NCBI GenBank assembly: GCA_041399155.1
Contig: JAWKTI010000003.1
Coordinates: forward strand, 186,001-250,000
Direction of reading: 5' to 3'
DNA: 64,000 nucleotides
DNA from: Zavarzinella sp.
Lineage (GTDB): Bacteria; Planctomycetota; Planctomycetia; Gemmatales; Gemmataceae
Positions 1-8,423 of this stretch are shown piece after piece (the stretch's first letter is position 1; every line of letters begins with the position of its first letter). The notes under the pieces are model-generated. The model was not told where the DNA came from. It was given only the letters and a program-made list of their open reading frames with translations, and ran no database searches. The translations under genes were made by a program, and so were the position numbers.

Positions 1-76
1 ATTTTCAGAAATTTCTATTCCTTTTCTCCCACTGTGGGGGCACAATAGTCCCACAACCTTTCCGGAGAACTGTGCG

Positions 77-1444
77 GTGCGATTATTCCTCTACGCAGCC
101 ATTATTTTCATCTGTGGCATGAAAATTCAGGCAGCAGAAAAACCCAATGTGCTCTTTCTGTTTACCGATGACCAACGACCCGACTGCGTAGGTGCGTTAG
201 GGCATCCTGTGTTACAAACCCCCCACCTGGATAGTCTGGTAAAACGTGGTTTTACCTTGACCAACAACTATTGCCTGGGGGCCAACAGTGGTGCGGTCTG
301 TTTACCCAGCCGGAATATGTTGCTCAGTGGGCGGGCCTATTTTCGCTTCAAGGGAATGGCAGAGCCCACGAAGCCCCACCTGCCAGGCTCGTTTAAGAAA
401 GCTGGCTATGAAACCTACCACCATGGCAAAATTGGCAATACCGCCCGCCTGATTCACAAAGAGTTCGACCACAGCAAGTATTTGCAGCCGAATGATGATG
501 CGGAACGGAGAAACGGCGAACCCGGCAAACAGGTGGTGGATGATGCAATTGGATTTTTGAAGCAACGCACCAGCGACAAGCCGTTTTTGATGTATCTGGC
601 GTTTGGCAACCCGCACGATCCCCGCGTGGCAGCTGAAAAATACCTGAAAATGTATGATCGTAGCAAAATTCCGCTGCCGAAAAATTACATGCCTTACCAC
701 CCCTTTAATAATGGGGAACTGTTTGTGCGGGATGAACGCCTGGCACCATGGCCACGCACGGAAGATGAAGTCCGCAAGCAACTCCATGAATATTTTGCAG
801 TAATTACCGCGATGGATGGACATATCGGTCGCCTGCTGGCCCACCTGGAAGAAACGGGTGCGATGAAAAACACCATCGTGGTCTTTTCCAGCGATCACGG
901 GCTGGCGATGGGCAGTCACGGCCTGTTTGGCAAGCAAAGTATTTATGAACACAGCATGAAAGCCCCACTGATTGTGGCAGGGCCGGGAGTTCCCCACGGA
1001 AAAAGCGATGCGATGACCTATCTGCTGGATATCTTCCCCACCCTGTGCGATTTAAGTGGGGTGGAAATGCCGGAAAATATTGATGGAAAGAGCTTTGCAC
1101 CCGTCATCCGAGGCAAAGCAACCACCCACCGAGATCGGATTTTTCTATCGTATCAGGGGGTTCAGCGATCAATCCGTATTGGCAATTGGAAGTGCATCCG
1201 CTATCCACAGATCAACAAAACGCAGTTATTTGACCTGGCAACCGATCCGGATGAACTGCACGACCTGGCAGGTGAAGCAAAACATGCCGACCGGATCACC
1301 ATGATGTTGACGACATTGAAGGAAGAGCAAAAACATTATGGGGATATGCAACCTTTGGAAGTAGCAAAACCCAAAGACGGCACTGTGACTCTGGAAACCT
1401 TCAAAAAAGCCCCAAAAACAACGCCGAAGAAAAAGAAGAATTGA
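77..1444 (+). CDS. Secreted sulfatase (arylsulfatase A-like)
   Basis: Formylglycine-dependent sulfatase expected to remove sulfate esters from extracellular substrates such as sulfated polysaccharides. A short signal peptide (residues 1-20, ending QAA) precedes a metal-binding FTDDQ motif (D31, D32) and the sulfatase signature CLPSR at residues 75-79, where C75 would become formylglycine. A second metal-site region follows (FSSDHGLAMGSHG). The GTG start is preceded by CGGAG at good spacing. At 455 aa it is full length for the family, with a basic Lys-rich tail. The natural substrate cannot be read from the sequence; planctomycetes typically carry many such genes. Confidence 0.93.
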   Translation: MRLFLYAAIIFICGMKIQAAEKPNVLFLFTDDQRPDCVGALGHPVLQTPHLDSLVKRGFTLTNNYCLGANSGAVCLPSRNMLLSGRAYFRFKGMAEPTKPHLPGSFKKAGYETYHHGKIGNTARLIHKEFDHSKYLQPNDDAERRNGEPGKQVVDDAIGFLKQRTSDKPFLMYLAFGNPHDPRVAAEKYLKMYDRSKIPLPKNYMPYHPFNNGELFVRDERLAPWPRTEDEVRKQLHEYFAVITAMDGHIGRLLAHLEETGAMKNTIVVFSSDHGLAMGSHGLFGKQSIYEHSMKAPLIVAGPGVPHGKSDAMTYLLDIFPTLCDLSGVEMPENIDGKSFAPVIRGKATTHRDRIFLSYQGVQRSIRIGNWKCIRYPQINKTQLFDLATDPDELHDLAGEAKHADRITMMLTTLKEEQKHYGDMQPLEVAKPKDGTVTLETFKKAPKTTPKKKKN

Positions 1445-1483
1445 TTAAATTTGTGTCAGAATATACTTCCACACCATACAGAA

Positions 1484-2026
1484 TCAGGGTGCTCCATACG
1501 TTAAAGTGAACGATGACATCGGAAAGCACGTCCCTTCATAGTTGCTCAGAAAATTAACGATATCTTTTCGTCCAAAATATGCAGTAGAACGAGGAGATAT
1601 GTGCATCAATATAATTGGGCGATTGTCAAATGCAGGCCCAAAAAAACTGATCATATTATTTGCTTCTTTGTCAGATTCTATAACCGTTCCTTTAACTGGA
1701 ATTATCACAAATTCAACACATTGCTCTTCAACTTCACATGCGAGAAAGTTGAGCTTTTTCCGAGTGGGTGATGTAATTGGTTTGTTGGAAATCACAGGAC
1801 TTTGGCCACTCATGCCGCCAATGTTGCCAATATTCCTAGATTGTCTCTTCTGTTCGTCTTCCAATCGTCTTAACCGCTCATCGTTCTGCTCTAAGTGCTT
1901 GTCAATGTTTTCGATGGATTTCAATATAGAAAGTAGTATTTTTCGATTAGTCTCAGCACTTTCTTGCCCATTAGCAAATTGAACTCCGAGATAGAGTATA
2001 GTAGCTAAACAAATGTAATATTTCAT
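1484..2026 (-). CDS. Secreted hypothetical protein with coiled-coil segment
   Basis: Unrecognised 180-aa protein. The N-terminus is a probable signal peptide (MKYYICLATILYLGVQFANG), so the product is likely exported. Residues about 25-65 are charged and heptad-like (ILKSIENIDKHLEQNDERLRRLEDEQ), suggesting a short coiled coil. The C-terminal half has no motif I can name. It lies 18 bp downstream of another small exported coiled-coil protein gene on the same strand, so the two probably form an operon and may act together in the envelope. Confidence 0.6.
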   Translation of the reverse strand: MKYYICLATILYLGVQFANGQESAETNRKILLSILKSIENIDKHLEQNDERLRRLEDEQKRQSRNIGNIGGMSGQSPVISNKPITSPTRKKLNFLACEVEEQCVEFVIIPVKGTVIESDKEANNMISFFGPAFDNRPIILMHISPRSTAYFGRKDIVNFLSNYEGTCFPMSSFTLTYGAP

Positions 2027-2044
2027 GATTATCTCCCAAGTAAA

Positions 2045-2524
2045 TTAATTATCATTTAAACCTGTTTCAAGCTTCTTATTGAGCAACTCAAACTGCCGAA
2101 GCAATTCTTTATCTTCATCGGTAGGCGTTTCCAACCGTTTGACCTTTTCTTCTAAACGATCTAAGCGATCATTCACCTGTTGTCGGTATTTTTTTTCTAA
2201 TGACAGATAATCATCTTTTTTCATATCTGAGACAAGCTTATCCCTTAGATCACTGACTGGTTCTGCGCATTCAGGACCTTTTGCACGCATGTCTTTCTCG
2301 ACATAACTTAATCTCTTGTCGAGTTCTTTGATATCAGGCTTGCCAGTTGCTGAATCCCAGATCCCATCTGCGAGCTTACCCAGCAAAAACTTCGCGGTCC
2401 AATCAACAGCCACGACGGCCATTTTGGGAGTGTGTGGCCCACATCCTGCAATCATCGCAAATACAACAACTGCAATCATTCCGGGAATCGACTTTGCCAG
2501 AAAGAATCTTCCGGTGCTTTTCAC
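2045..2524 (-). CDS. Putative lipoprotein with coiled-coil C-terminus
   Basis: The open frame extends upstream, but the best start is GTG at 2524, 7 nt after AAGGAG. This gives a 159-aa protein beginning VKSTGRFFLAKS. A hydrophobic stretch ends in a lipobox-like MIAGC, so it is probably a lipoprotein. The C-terminal half (KKYRQQVNDRLDRLEEKVKR and following) is heptad-like. Family unknown. It is first gene of a two-gene operon with the downstream coiled-coil protein and divergent from the next gene, with only about 30 bp between starts. Confidence 0.6.
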   Translation of the reverse strand: MKSTGRFFLAKSIPGMIAVVVFAMIAGCGPHTPKMAVVAVDWTAKFLLGKLADGIWDSATGKPDIKELDKRLSYVEKDMRAKGPECAEPVSDLRDKLVSDMKKDDYLSLEKKYRQQVNDRLDRLEEKVKRLETPTDEDKELLRQFELLNKKLETGLNDN

Positions 2525-2554
2525 GCTGTTCTCCTTAAGAAAGTAACTAACTGA

Positions 2555-3283
2555 ATGGTATCCAAAGTTTTTTTTGAGTCTCCGGCGCACCGCGCCATAA
2601 AAAATGTCACAACAAAATTTAAAATGTATGCAGCTTACAAAAGGGTTGCAAACGAGATGAAACCTGCGGAAAAAATCGGGCTCTCTGATCACTGGTTTGC
2701 CAAACATCATCCAGCCTACCGAAAAGCAATTAAAATTGCATTTCAAATCCACTTTCTCGATACTGTAGAACAAATCTTTGAACAAAATAAATCTTGTAAA
2801 ATTGATAGTTCTCCTCAATCATGGGCAGCATTTAACACAATGCGAGATCCCAGAAATGTAGATAGGGTTGTGGATGGAACAAATGGAATTACATTAGATT
2901 TTTTGCTTGGTGTCGCAGCAAAATTGAAGGTTGATGTAGCAAGACTTATACCAGATTTATCTGAATGGATCGCATTAGCAACGGTTCACTTGATCACATC
3001 GGTTAACAGGAATATTTACAATTTTCCAAATTTGAAGGATGTGGAGTTGTTCAGAGAAATTGTAGATTTTCGAGCACCTGACTTGGTAGAAAAAGCTCGA
3101 CTCTATACGGAATTTATACTGGGTTTATCATTTTCAGAAAGTGATTTTGAGGACAAAATGAAAAGCAAGTGTGATTCTGCTGAACTTCAAGCAACACTTG
3201 ATCGGCTTCCGAAGACACAATCGACTAAGATTCTTGAAATAGCGAGATTGATTGGTGAGATTGTACTAACTAATCGCAAGTAG
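2555..3283 (+). CDS. Hypothetical protein (possible HTH-like core)
   Basis: Soluble protein of up to 242 aa with no family I recognise. The segment around residues 85-130 (FNTMRDPRNVDRVVDGTNGITLDFLLGVAAKLKVDVARLIPD) has the spacing of an XRE-like helix-turn-helix followed by a Lys-rich helix, which is suggestive only. The start is uncertain: ATGs at 2555, 2624 and 2657 are in frame and none has a strong ribosome site; 2657 has AAGGG upstream. It is divergent from the lipoprotein gene and 16 bp upstream of a membrane protein gene, so it could be a regulator of that neighbour. Confidence 0.55.
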   Translation: MVSKVFFESPAHRAIKNVTTKFKMYAAYKRVANEMKPAEKIGLSDHWFAKHHPAYRKAIKIAFQIHFLDTVEQIFEQNKSCKIDSSPQSWAAFNTMRDPRNVDRVVDGTNGITLDFLLGVAAKLKVDVARLIPDLSEWIALATVHLITSVNRNIYNFPNLKDVELFREIVDFRAPDLVEKARLYTEFILGLSFSESDFEDKMKSKCDSAELQATLDRLPKTQSTKILEIARLIGEIVLTNRK

Positions 3284-3299
3284 CAAAGAAGCATTTAAT

Positions 3300-4202
3300 A
3301 TGAATAAAATAGATAATACTTTGCTAGTTCTTTTCATTAATAATGAACTAGATATAGACTTAATGAACCAGATCAGGCAATTAGCAGAATCTGATGAAGA
3401 ACTGGCGGCCAAGATTGATCTGCTGCAGGGTTTTGGATTTTCTGATTCCCAGGATATTCCAATACAGGCAGTACCAGTGAAAAAGGTGGGCAGCTTGTAT
3501 CGTCGCCTGCATTCTGCTGCTGCTGTAGCACTGCTGATTGCATTTCTGACAAGTGCGGCGATTACCAGTTATGCTGTCTTCCGCCAGAAACCGCTTGTAG
3601 AAGATTCTTTCAACGATGGGTGGTTTGATACGCGAATCTGGGATCCCTATCTTGGCCGGAAAGGTGTGCGTGAAGAACAAGGGCAACTACGCCTTCTGAA
3701 TCGCGGGTCAATTGTGCCTCAGGCCGACATTCAAGGCGACTTTGAAATTGAATTTGACTGGGAATGGGTCGATCTGAGCAGCGACCCACTTTATCCTGAT
3801 GCATTGACTGTGTGTTTGTTTACTTCTGGCAGGCATGCTACTCTTCATCCATTCCAGCCAGAAGATGGTCTGGAGATCACTTTCGAGGTGCGTCGGGGCA
3901 ATATTGCGATTTGTCCCAGAATTGTTGGGCTGAGCAATACGACCAGTCCGCTTGGTTCACTTCCCCTGGCACCCGGCCAGAATTACCAGATACGCATCAA
4001 GGTGGTGGGGAAAGATATTTCCATTTATGCTTCTGGTAGTGGCATCGATCCGAAGTACCGCAAAACCCCTGTGATGACCTACCAAGTGAAACACGAATTC
4101 ACTGGCAAACGTGTGGCCATCTACAATCGCGAATATGTCGGTGGCAGCAACCACGAATCCCGTCTGGACAATCTCATCATACGAAGTCTAAAAGGCAACT
4201 AA
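3300..4202 (+). CDS. Membrane protein with anti-sigma-like N-terminus and concanavalin-like domain
   Basis: A 300-aa bitopic membrane protein. Residues 1-65 are cytoplasmic and resemble the helical zinc-less anti-sigma/FecR-type N-terminus (LLVLFINNELDIDLMNQIRQ). A single membrane segment spans about 72-94. The extracytoplasmic part (DSFNDGWFDTRIWDPYL onward) looks like a LamG/concanavalin A-like beta-sandwich, as in planctomycete FecR-LamG proteins. The assignment rests on architecture only. The preceding possible DNA-binding protein would be the natural partner if this is a signalling pair. Confidence 0.6.
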   Translation: MNKIDNTLLVLFINNELDIDLMNQIRQLAESDEELAAKIDLLQGFGFSDSQDIPIQAVPVKKVGSLYRRLHSAAAVALLIAFLTSAAITSYAVFRQKPLVEDSFNDGWFDTRIWDPYLGRKGVREEQGQLRLLNRGSIVPQADIQGDFEIEFDWEWVDLSSDPLYPDALTVCLFTSGRHATLHPFQPEDGLEITFEVRRGNIAICPRIVGLSNTTSPLGSLPLAPGQNYQIRIKVVGKDISIYASGSGIDPKYRKTPVMTYQVKHEFTGKRVAIYNREYVGGSNHESRLDNLIIRSLKGN

Positions 4203-4379
4203 CTACCTTCAAAATCGCCGTTTCCATCTGTGCGGAAAATATTTTTGAAAAAATCGAAAATTAGTGAACACCTTGCCAGTAAATGGTGTATATTATTGTT
4301 GTTGGACATTCTGTGCGAACAAACAGGTTGAAATAATCCTCGGGCACAGGAAGTCTGAAGTGTGGGGAGGATTAGAACA

Positions 4380-5030
4380 ATGCGATGGAAAATGCAATTC
4401 ACCATCTTGTTGCTGGTAGCATTCGGATGGTGCCAGGTGTTACAGGCTCAGACTTCGCAGGAAGAAGAACAATTACAACAATCGTGGTTCCCACTGAAGG
4501 GCGGATATTCCTGGACTTTCCGAATGGAAGGGGAAAAACAGAAGTTGGTTTGGCGGGTCATTCTGCAACCAGAGAGCGACCCTAACAGTTTTATTCTGGA
4601 TGCCGCGCTTGGCACTCGAACTCTGGATGCCGAGGTGCTGCAAGTGCGTGAGGATGGGATCTATCGCACGCAGGTGGGGCTGGAACGAATTAGTCCCGGA
4701 GTACCCATTTTGTTGAACGAACAAACCACCTGGCAATCGAAGTTTCGCCTGCAGCGACGCGAAAACACCTTCGCTGCTACGAAAGAACCTGCTCAGATCA
4801 AAGTGCCCGCAGGCACATTTGAGACAATCCTGGTCACCTCCACCGTCACCGATCAGAATGTGAAGCACGAACTACTGACCTGGTATGCAAAAGGAACCGG
4901 GCCGGTGAAAATGGTGATCCGTGATGGCAAAAAAGATCTTGTTCTGGAATTGGAACGGTTTCGCAAAATCCCAGTGGTTCCCAAGCCGAAGTCGAAAGCT
5001 AGACAGCCCCGGACAACACCGAAAAACTAA
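4380..5030 (+). CDS. Secreted hypothetical protein
   Basis: The chosen start is ATG 4380, after GGGGAGG at about 9 nt spacing, although an in-frame GTG lies at 4362. The 216-aa product begins with a clear signal peptide (MRWKMQFTILLLVAFGW, cleaved near LQA-QT). The mature part is beta-rich (FPLKGGYSWTFRMEGEKQKLVWRV, VPAGTFETILVTSTVTDQNVK, WYAKGTGPVKM), resembling planctomycete proteins of DUF3108-like layout that carry a G-T-F-E-T strand. It ends in a basic tail (KPKSKARQPRTTPKN). It is 14 bp upstream of the epimerase gene, so probably co-transcribed. Confidence 0.7.
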   Translation: MRWKMQFTILLLVAFGWCQVLQAQTSQEEEQLQQSWFPLKGGYSWTFRMEGEKQKLVWRVILQPESDPNSFILDAALGTRTLDAEVLQVREDGIYRTQVGLERISPGVPILLNEQTTWQSKFRLQRRENTFAATKEPAQIKVPAGTFETILVTSTVTDQNVKHELLTWYAKGTGPVKMVIRDGKKDLVLELERFRKIPVVPKPKSKARQPRTTPKN

Positions 5031-5044
5031 TTCACAGGTGTCAG

Positions 5045-6034
5045 ATGAACTCTCCCAAATTACTGCTTACTGGTGCCACTGGTAAAGTTGGCCAGCATTT
5101 TCTGAAACGTTTTCTTGCCGATCCTGCCTATCAGAGTTGGCAGGTGGTGGCAATTTGTCATCAGCGAACTTTGCCAGAGCACCCACGCATTACCTGTGTG
5201 CGTGGGACGATTGCTGATGAAGGACTGGTGGCTCAGGCGATGCACCAGGTGACGCACGTGGTGCACATGGCCACCTGCAAAGAAACGCCACAGGACATCA
5301 TGGATGTGGCAATCAAGGGGATGTTCTGGTTACTAGAAAAGGCACGCCAGCAGCCCGGTTTTCAGCGATTCATTCTGATTGGTGGCGATGCTGGAATGGG
5401 TCATTTTTTCTATCCCCACCCAGTGCCAGTGACAGAACAGCAACCCCACAGTGCCTACCCAGGGTGTTACGCACTCTCCAAGGTGCTGGAAGAAGTAATG
5501 CTGGAACAATACGGCATTCAGTACAACCTGGATGGCTGCTGCCTGCGGGCACCCTGGATTATGGAAAAGGACGACTTCAAATACCAGCTTTCTTTTGGTG
5601 ATGATGTCTTTGGTGGCCCCAGGTGGTGCGACCTGGTTGGAAAAGAAGCTGCGACAGAGTATGCAAAGATCGGTGCAGTACCGGTAATGCAGGATGAAAA
5701 CGGTCAGGCAGTCAAACGAAACTTTGTGCATGTGGATGATCTGGTAGATGCCCTGCTGATTGCGTTAACCCACCCCAGGGCCAGGCGGGAAACGTTCAAT
5801 ATCTGCATGAACGAGCCAGTGGACTATCAGGAATTGGCCGATTACCTGCACCGCACGCGACAACTGCCTGATGTGCCAGTAAAAACACCTTATCATTCTA
5901 CTTGGTTAGATAACTCCAAAGCCAGATTCCTGTTGAACTGGCAACCCAAGTACGACCTCTTCCGCATGACAGATGAGGCGTTCTGTTATGTGCGTGCCGC
6001 GGACGATCCGCGAAAAATTTGGTATCCGGGCTGA
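5045..6034 (+). CDS. NAD-dependent epimerase/dehydratase (SDR family)
   Basis: Extended short-chain dehydrogenase/reductase of 329 aa. The Rossmann glycine motif GATGKVG is at residues 10-16, and the catalytic Y-x-x-x-K is present in CYALSKVLEE. A substrate-binding C-terminal half follows (NFVHVDDLVDALLIAL is the typical extended-SDR motif). Such enzymes act on nucleotide sugars or related metabolites; the substrate cannot be assigned. It lies between a secreted protein and a DUF1080 gene with short spacing, suggesting a sugar-related operon. Confidence 0.88.
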   Translation: MNSPKLLLTGATGKVGQHFLKRFLADPAYQSWQVVAICHQRTLPEHPRITCVRGTIADEGLVAQAMHQVTHVVHMATCKETPQDIMDVAIKGMFWLLEKARQQPGFQRFILIGGDAGMGHFFYPHPVPVTEQQPHSAYPGCYALSKVLEEVMLEQYGIQYNLDGCCLRAPWIMEKDDFKYQLSFGDDVFGGPRWCDLVGKEAATEYAKIGAVPVMQDENGQAVKRNFVHVDDLVDALLIALTHPRARRETFNICMNEPVDYQELADYLHRTRQLPDVPVKTPYHSTWLDNSKARFLLNWQPKYDLFRMTDEAFCYVRAADDPRKIWYPG

Positions 6035-6063
6035 TTTGCAGCACGGATCAGGAGAACAACACG

Positions 6064-7107
6064 ATGAAACAACAATGGATGACTTGCCTGCTGGCAGTGG
6101 TGCTGACAGCACCTGTGTATGCCCAGGGCAACGGTGTATGGACTAACCCACAGGATAAGGCCTTACCAGTTGATTTTACGATCCAGGGGGAATATTCTGC
6201 AGACCATATCGGTGTGCAGGTGATTGCACTGGATAAAGGAATGTTTCAGGCAGTGGTATACCCAGGTGGCTTACCAGGTGCAGGCTGGGATGGCAAAAAC
6301 AAATCAATTCTGGCAGGCAAACTGGACGACAACAAAAAGACCGCCACTTTTGCAGCAGCTACCGGTAATCGAAAGTATCTGGCTGGTCCTGCCGAACAAT
6401 TTTCTGCTACCCGCAAGTTCCCACCGGTGGGTCAGATGAATTATTCTGCAACAACAGATGGCACGTCCTTCAAACTGATGGGTAAAGAAGAAACGACCTT
6501 AAAGAAAGTAGAACGGAAAAGTGACACGCTGATGTTAAAGGCACCTGAAGGTGCTGTAGTGCTGTTTGACGGCACCAGCAAAGATGCCTGGAATGGTGGC
6601 CGCCTGGATGAAACAACGAAATTGCTGAACACCGACGGCAAAGATATTCTGACCAAACAGAAATTCAACAACTACCACATGCACGTTGAGTTTATGCTTC
6701 CGTTCAAACCATCTGGCCGTGGGCAGGGTCGTGGCAACAGCGGCTTCTATCAGGTACACCATTACGAAGTGCAGATTCTGGATTCATTCGGCCTGGATGG
6801 TGCCAATAACGAATGTGGTGGTGTCTACACCAAAGCAGAACCGAAAGTCAACATGTGTGCCCCACCACTGATGTGGCAGACTTATGATGTAGAGTTCACC
6901 AACGCGGTGGTTGAAAATGGCAAAAAGGTGAAGAATGCGGTGATGACTCTCAAGCACAATGGTGTAGTGATCCACGATAAACTGGAAATCAACGGCAAAA
7001 CAGGTGGTTCCAGAAACGATCCAGAAGGTACTCCCGGGCCAATTTTGCTGCAGGGCCACGGGAACCCGTTGCAGTACCGCAATATCTGGGTGGTCGAAAA
7101 GAAGTAA
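6064..7107 (+). CDS. DUF1080 (3-keto-disaccharide hydrolase-like) secreted protein
   Basis: The start at 6064 has AGGAG upstream and gives a 347-aa protein with a signal peptide (MKQQWMTCLLAVVLTAPVYAQ). The C-terminal half is a DUF1080 domain: VVLFDGTSKDAWNGG, then NYHMHVEFMLP, GNSGFYQVHHYEVQILDSFG and a final GPILLQGHGNPLQYRNIWV. DUF1080 is a concanavalin-like fold, very numerous in planctomycetes and linked to carbohydrate turnover, with 3-keto-glycoside hydrolysis shown for some members. The N-terminal half is an unassigned module rich in beta strands. Confidence 0.88.
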   Translation: MKQQWMTCLLAVVLTAPVYAQGNGVWTNPQDKALPVDFTIQGEYSADHIGVQVIALDKGMFQAVVYPGGLPGAGWDGKNKSILAGKLDDNKKTATFAAATGNRKYLAGPAEQFSATRKFPPVGQMNYSATTDGTSFKLMGKEETTLKKVERKSDTLMLKAPEGAVVLFDGTSKDAWNGGRLDETTKLLNTDGKDILTKQKFNNYHMHVEFMLPFKPSGRGQGRGNSGFYQVHHYEVQILDSFGLDGANNECGGVYTKAEPKVNMCAPPLMWQTYDVEFTNAVVENGKKVKNAVMTLKHNGVVIHDKLEINGKTGGSRNDPEGTPGPILLQGHGNPLQYRNIWVVEKK

Positions 7108-7293
7108 ATGATGAAGTCCTCATCTTTGTGTGCATCCGTCCACAATTTCATCTGAAATGATCTTCACACGATCTGCATCTTAGGCGATATTCTTATCGTT
7201 CGCAGAATGTTGCTTTCACCGTATTCAGCAGCACCCGATTTTTCTACAATGAAGGTTCACAGATATTTCTGAAAAAGGATAAGAGGAAGAGAC

Positions 7294-8331
7294 ATGCCAC
7301 TGGTACCGTTGAGACTGCTGTTGGATCACGCTGCGGAAAACGATTATGGGATTGCCGCGTTCAATGTGAACAACATGGAACAAATTCAGGCAATTATGGA
7401 AGCGGCCAAAGAAGTTGACGCACCAGTGATCATTCAGGCCAGCCGTGGGGCACGTTCCTATTCACAGGATGCCTATCTGCGTCACCTGATGCTTGCTGCA
7501 GCAGAATTGTACCCCAATATCCCGATCGTCATGCACCAGGACCACGGTAACAGTGTGGCAACCTGCAAAAGTGCGATCGAGCAGAACTTCACCAGCGTGA
7601 TGATGGATGGTTCGTTGAAAGAAGATGGCAAAACACCCGCAGATTACGACTATAACGTCGCCGTTACTGCGGAAGTGGTGAAAATGGCCCACCCACTGGG
7701 GGTATCTGTGGAAGGTGAACTGGGTTGCCTCGGTTCTCTGGAATCAGGTCAGGGTGAACAGGAAGACGGCCACGGTGCGGAAGGTACCCTGGACCACTCC
7801 CAACTGTTGACTGATCCTGCCGAAGCGGAAGACTTTGTGCGGAAAACTAAAGTGGATGCGTTGGCAGTGGCCATCGGCACCAGCCACGGTGCGTACAAGT
7901 TCACCCGCAAACCCGATGGTGCGGTGCTGGCCATGGACCGCATTATCGAAATCCACAAACGCCTGCCAAACTGCCACATGGTGATGCACGGTTCTTCCAG
8001 TGTGCCCCAGGAACTGCAGGATTTGATTAACAAGTTCGGTGGCAAGATGAAGCAGACCTACGGTGTGCCCGTTGAAGAAATCCAATTGGGCATCAAAAAC
8101 GGTGTGCGAAAAATCAATGTGGATACCGATAACCGGATGGCGATGACCGCTGCGATTCGCCAGGTGCTGACAGAAGGACCAGAAAAGTTTGATCCTCGCG
8201 ATTATCTGAAACCAGCTCGCGAAGCGATGAAGCAAGTTTGCAAAGACCGGATGGTTTCGTTCGGTCAGGCGGGACAGGCCAGCAAAGTGAAAATTAAGAC
8301 CACCGCAGAATTCGTATCGTTCTATTCTTAA
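7294..8331 (+). CDS. fba: Class II fructose-bisphosphate aldolase
   Basis: Zinc-dependent aldolase interconverting fructose-1,6-bisphosphate with glyceraldehyde-3-phosphate and dihydroxyacetone phosphate in glycolysis and gluconeogenesis. The 345-aa length fits the Calvin-type (CbbA/FbaA) subfamily. Visible family features are AFNVNNMEQ, the zinc/catalytic HQDHGN, SVMMDGS, VEGELG, the glycine-rich loop GTSHGAYK, and MHGSSSVP plus NVDTDNRMAMT near the C-terminus. The ribosome site AGAGGAAGAG precedes ATG. It is monocistronic by spacing. Confidence 0.96.
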   Translation: MPLVPLRLLLDHAAENDYGIAAFNVNNMEQIQAIMEAAKEVDAPVIIQASRGARSYSQDAYLRHLMLAAAELYPNIPIVMHQDHGNSVATCKSAIEQNFTSVMMDGSLKEDGKTPADYDYNVAVTAEVVKMAHPLGVSVEGELGCLGSLESGQGEQEDGHGAEGTLDHSQLLTDPAEAEDFVRKTKVDALAVAIGTSHGAYKFTRKPDGAVLAMDRIIEIHKRLPNCHMVMHGSSSVPQELQDLINKFGGKMKQTYGVPVEEIQLGIKNGVRKINVDTDNRMAMTAAIRQVLTEGPEKFDPRDYLKPAREAMKQVCKDRMVSFGQAGQASKVKIKTTAEFVSFYS

Positions 8332-8423
8332 TTTTCTGTAATTGATTGTGTTACTTGCGCCCCCTCTTCATGTCTGATCGGGCATGAACAGGGGTATTTT
8401 TGATCCTACTTTTTCGGCTTTTT

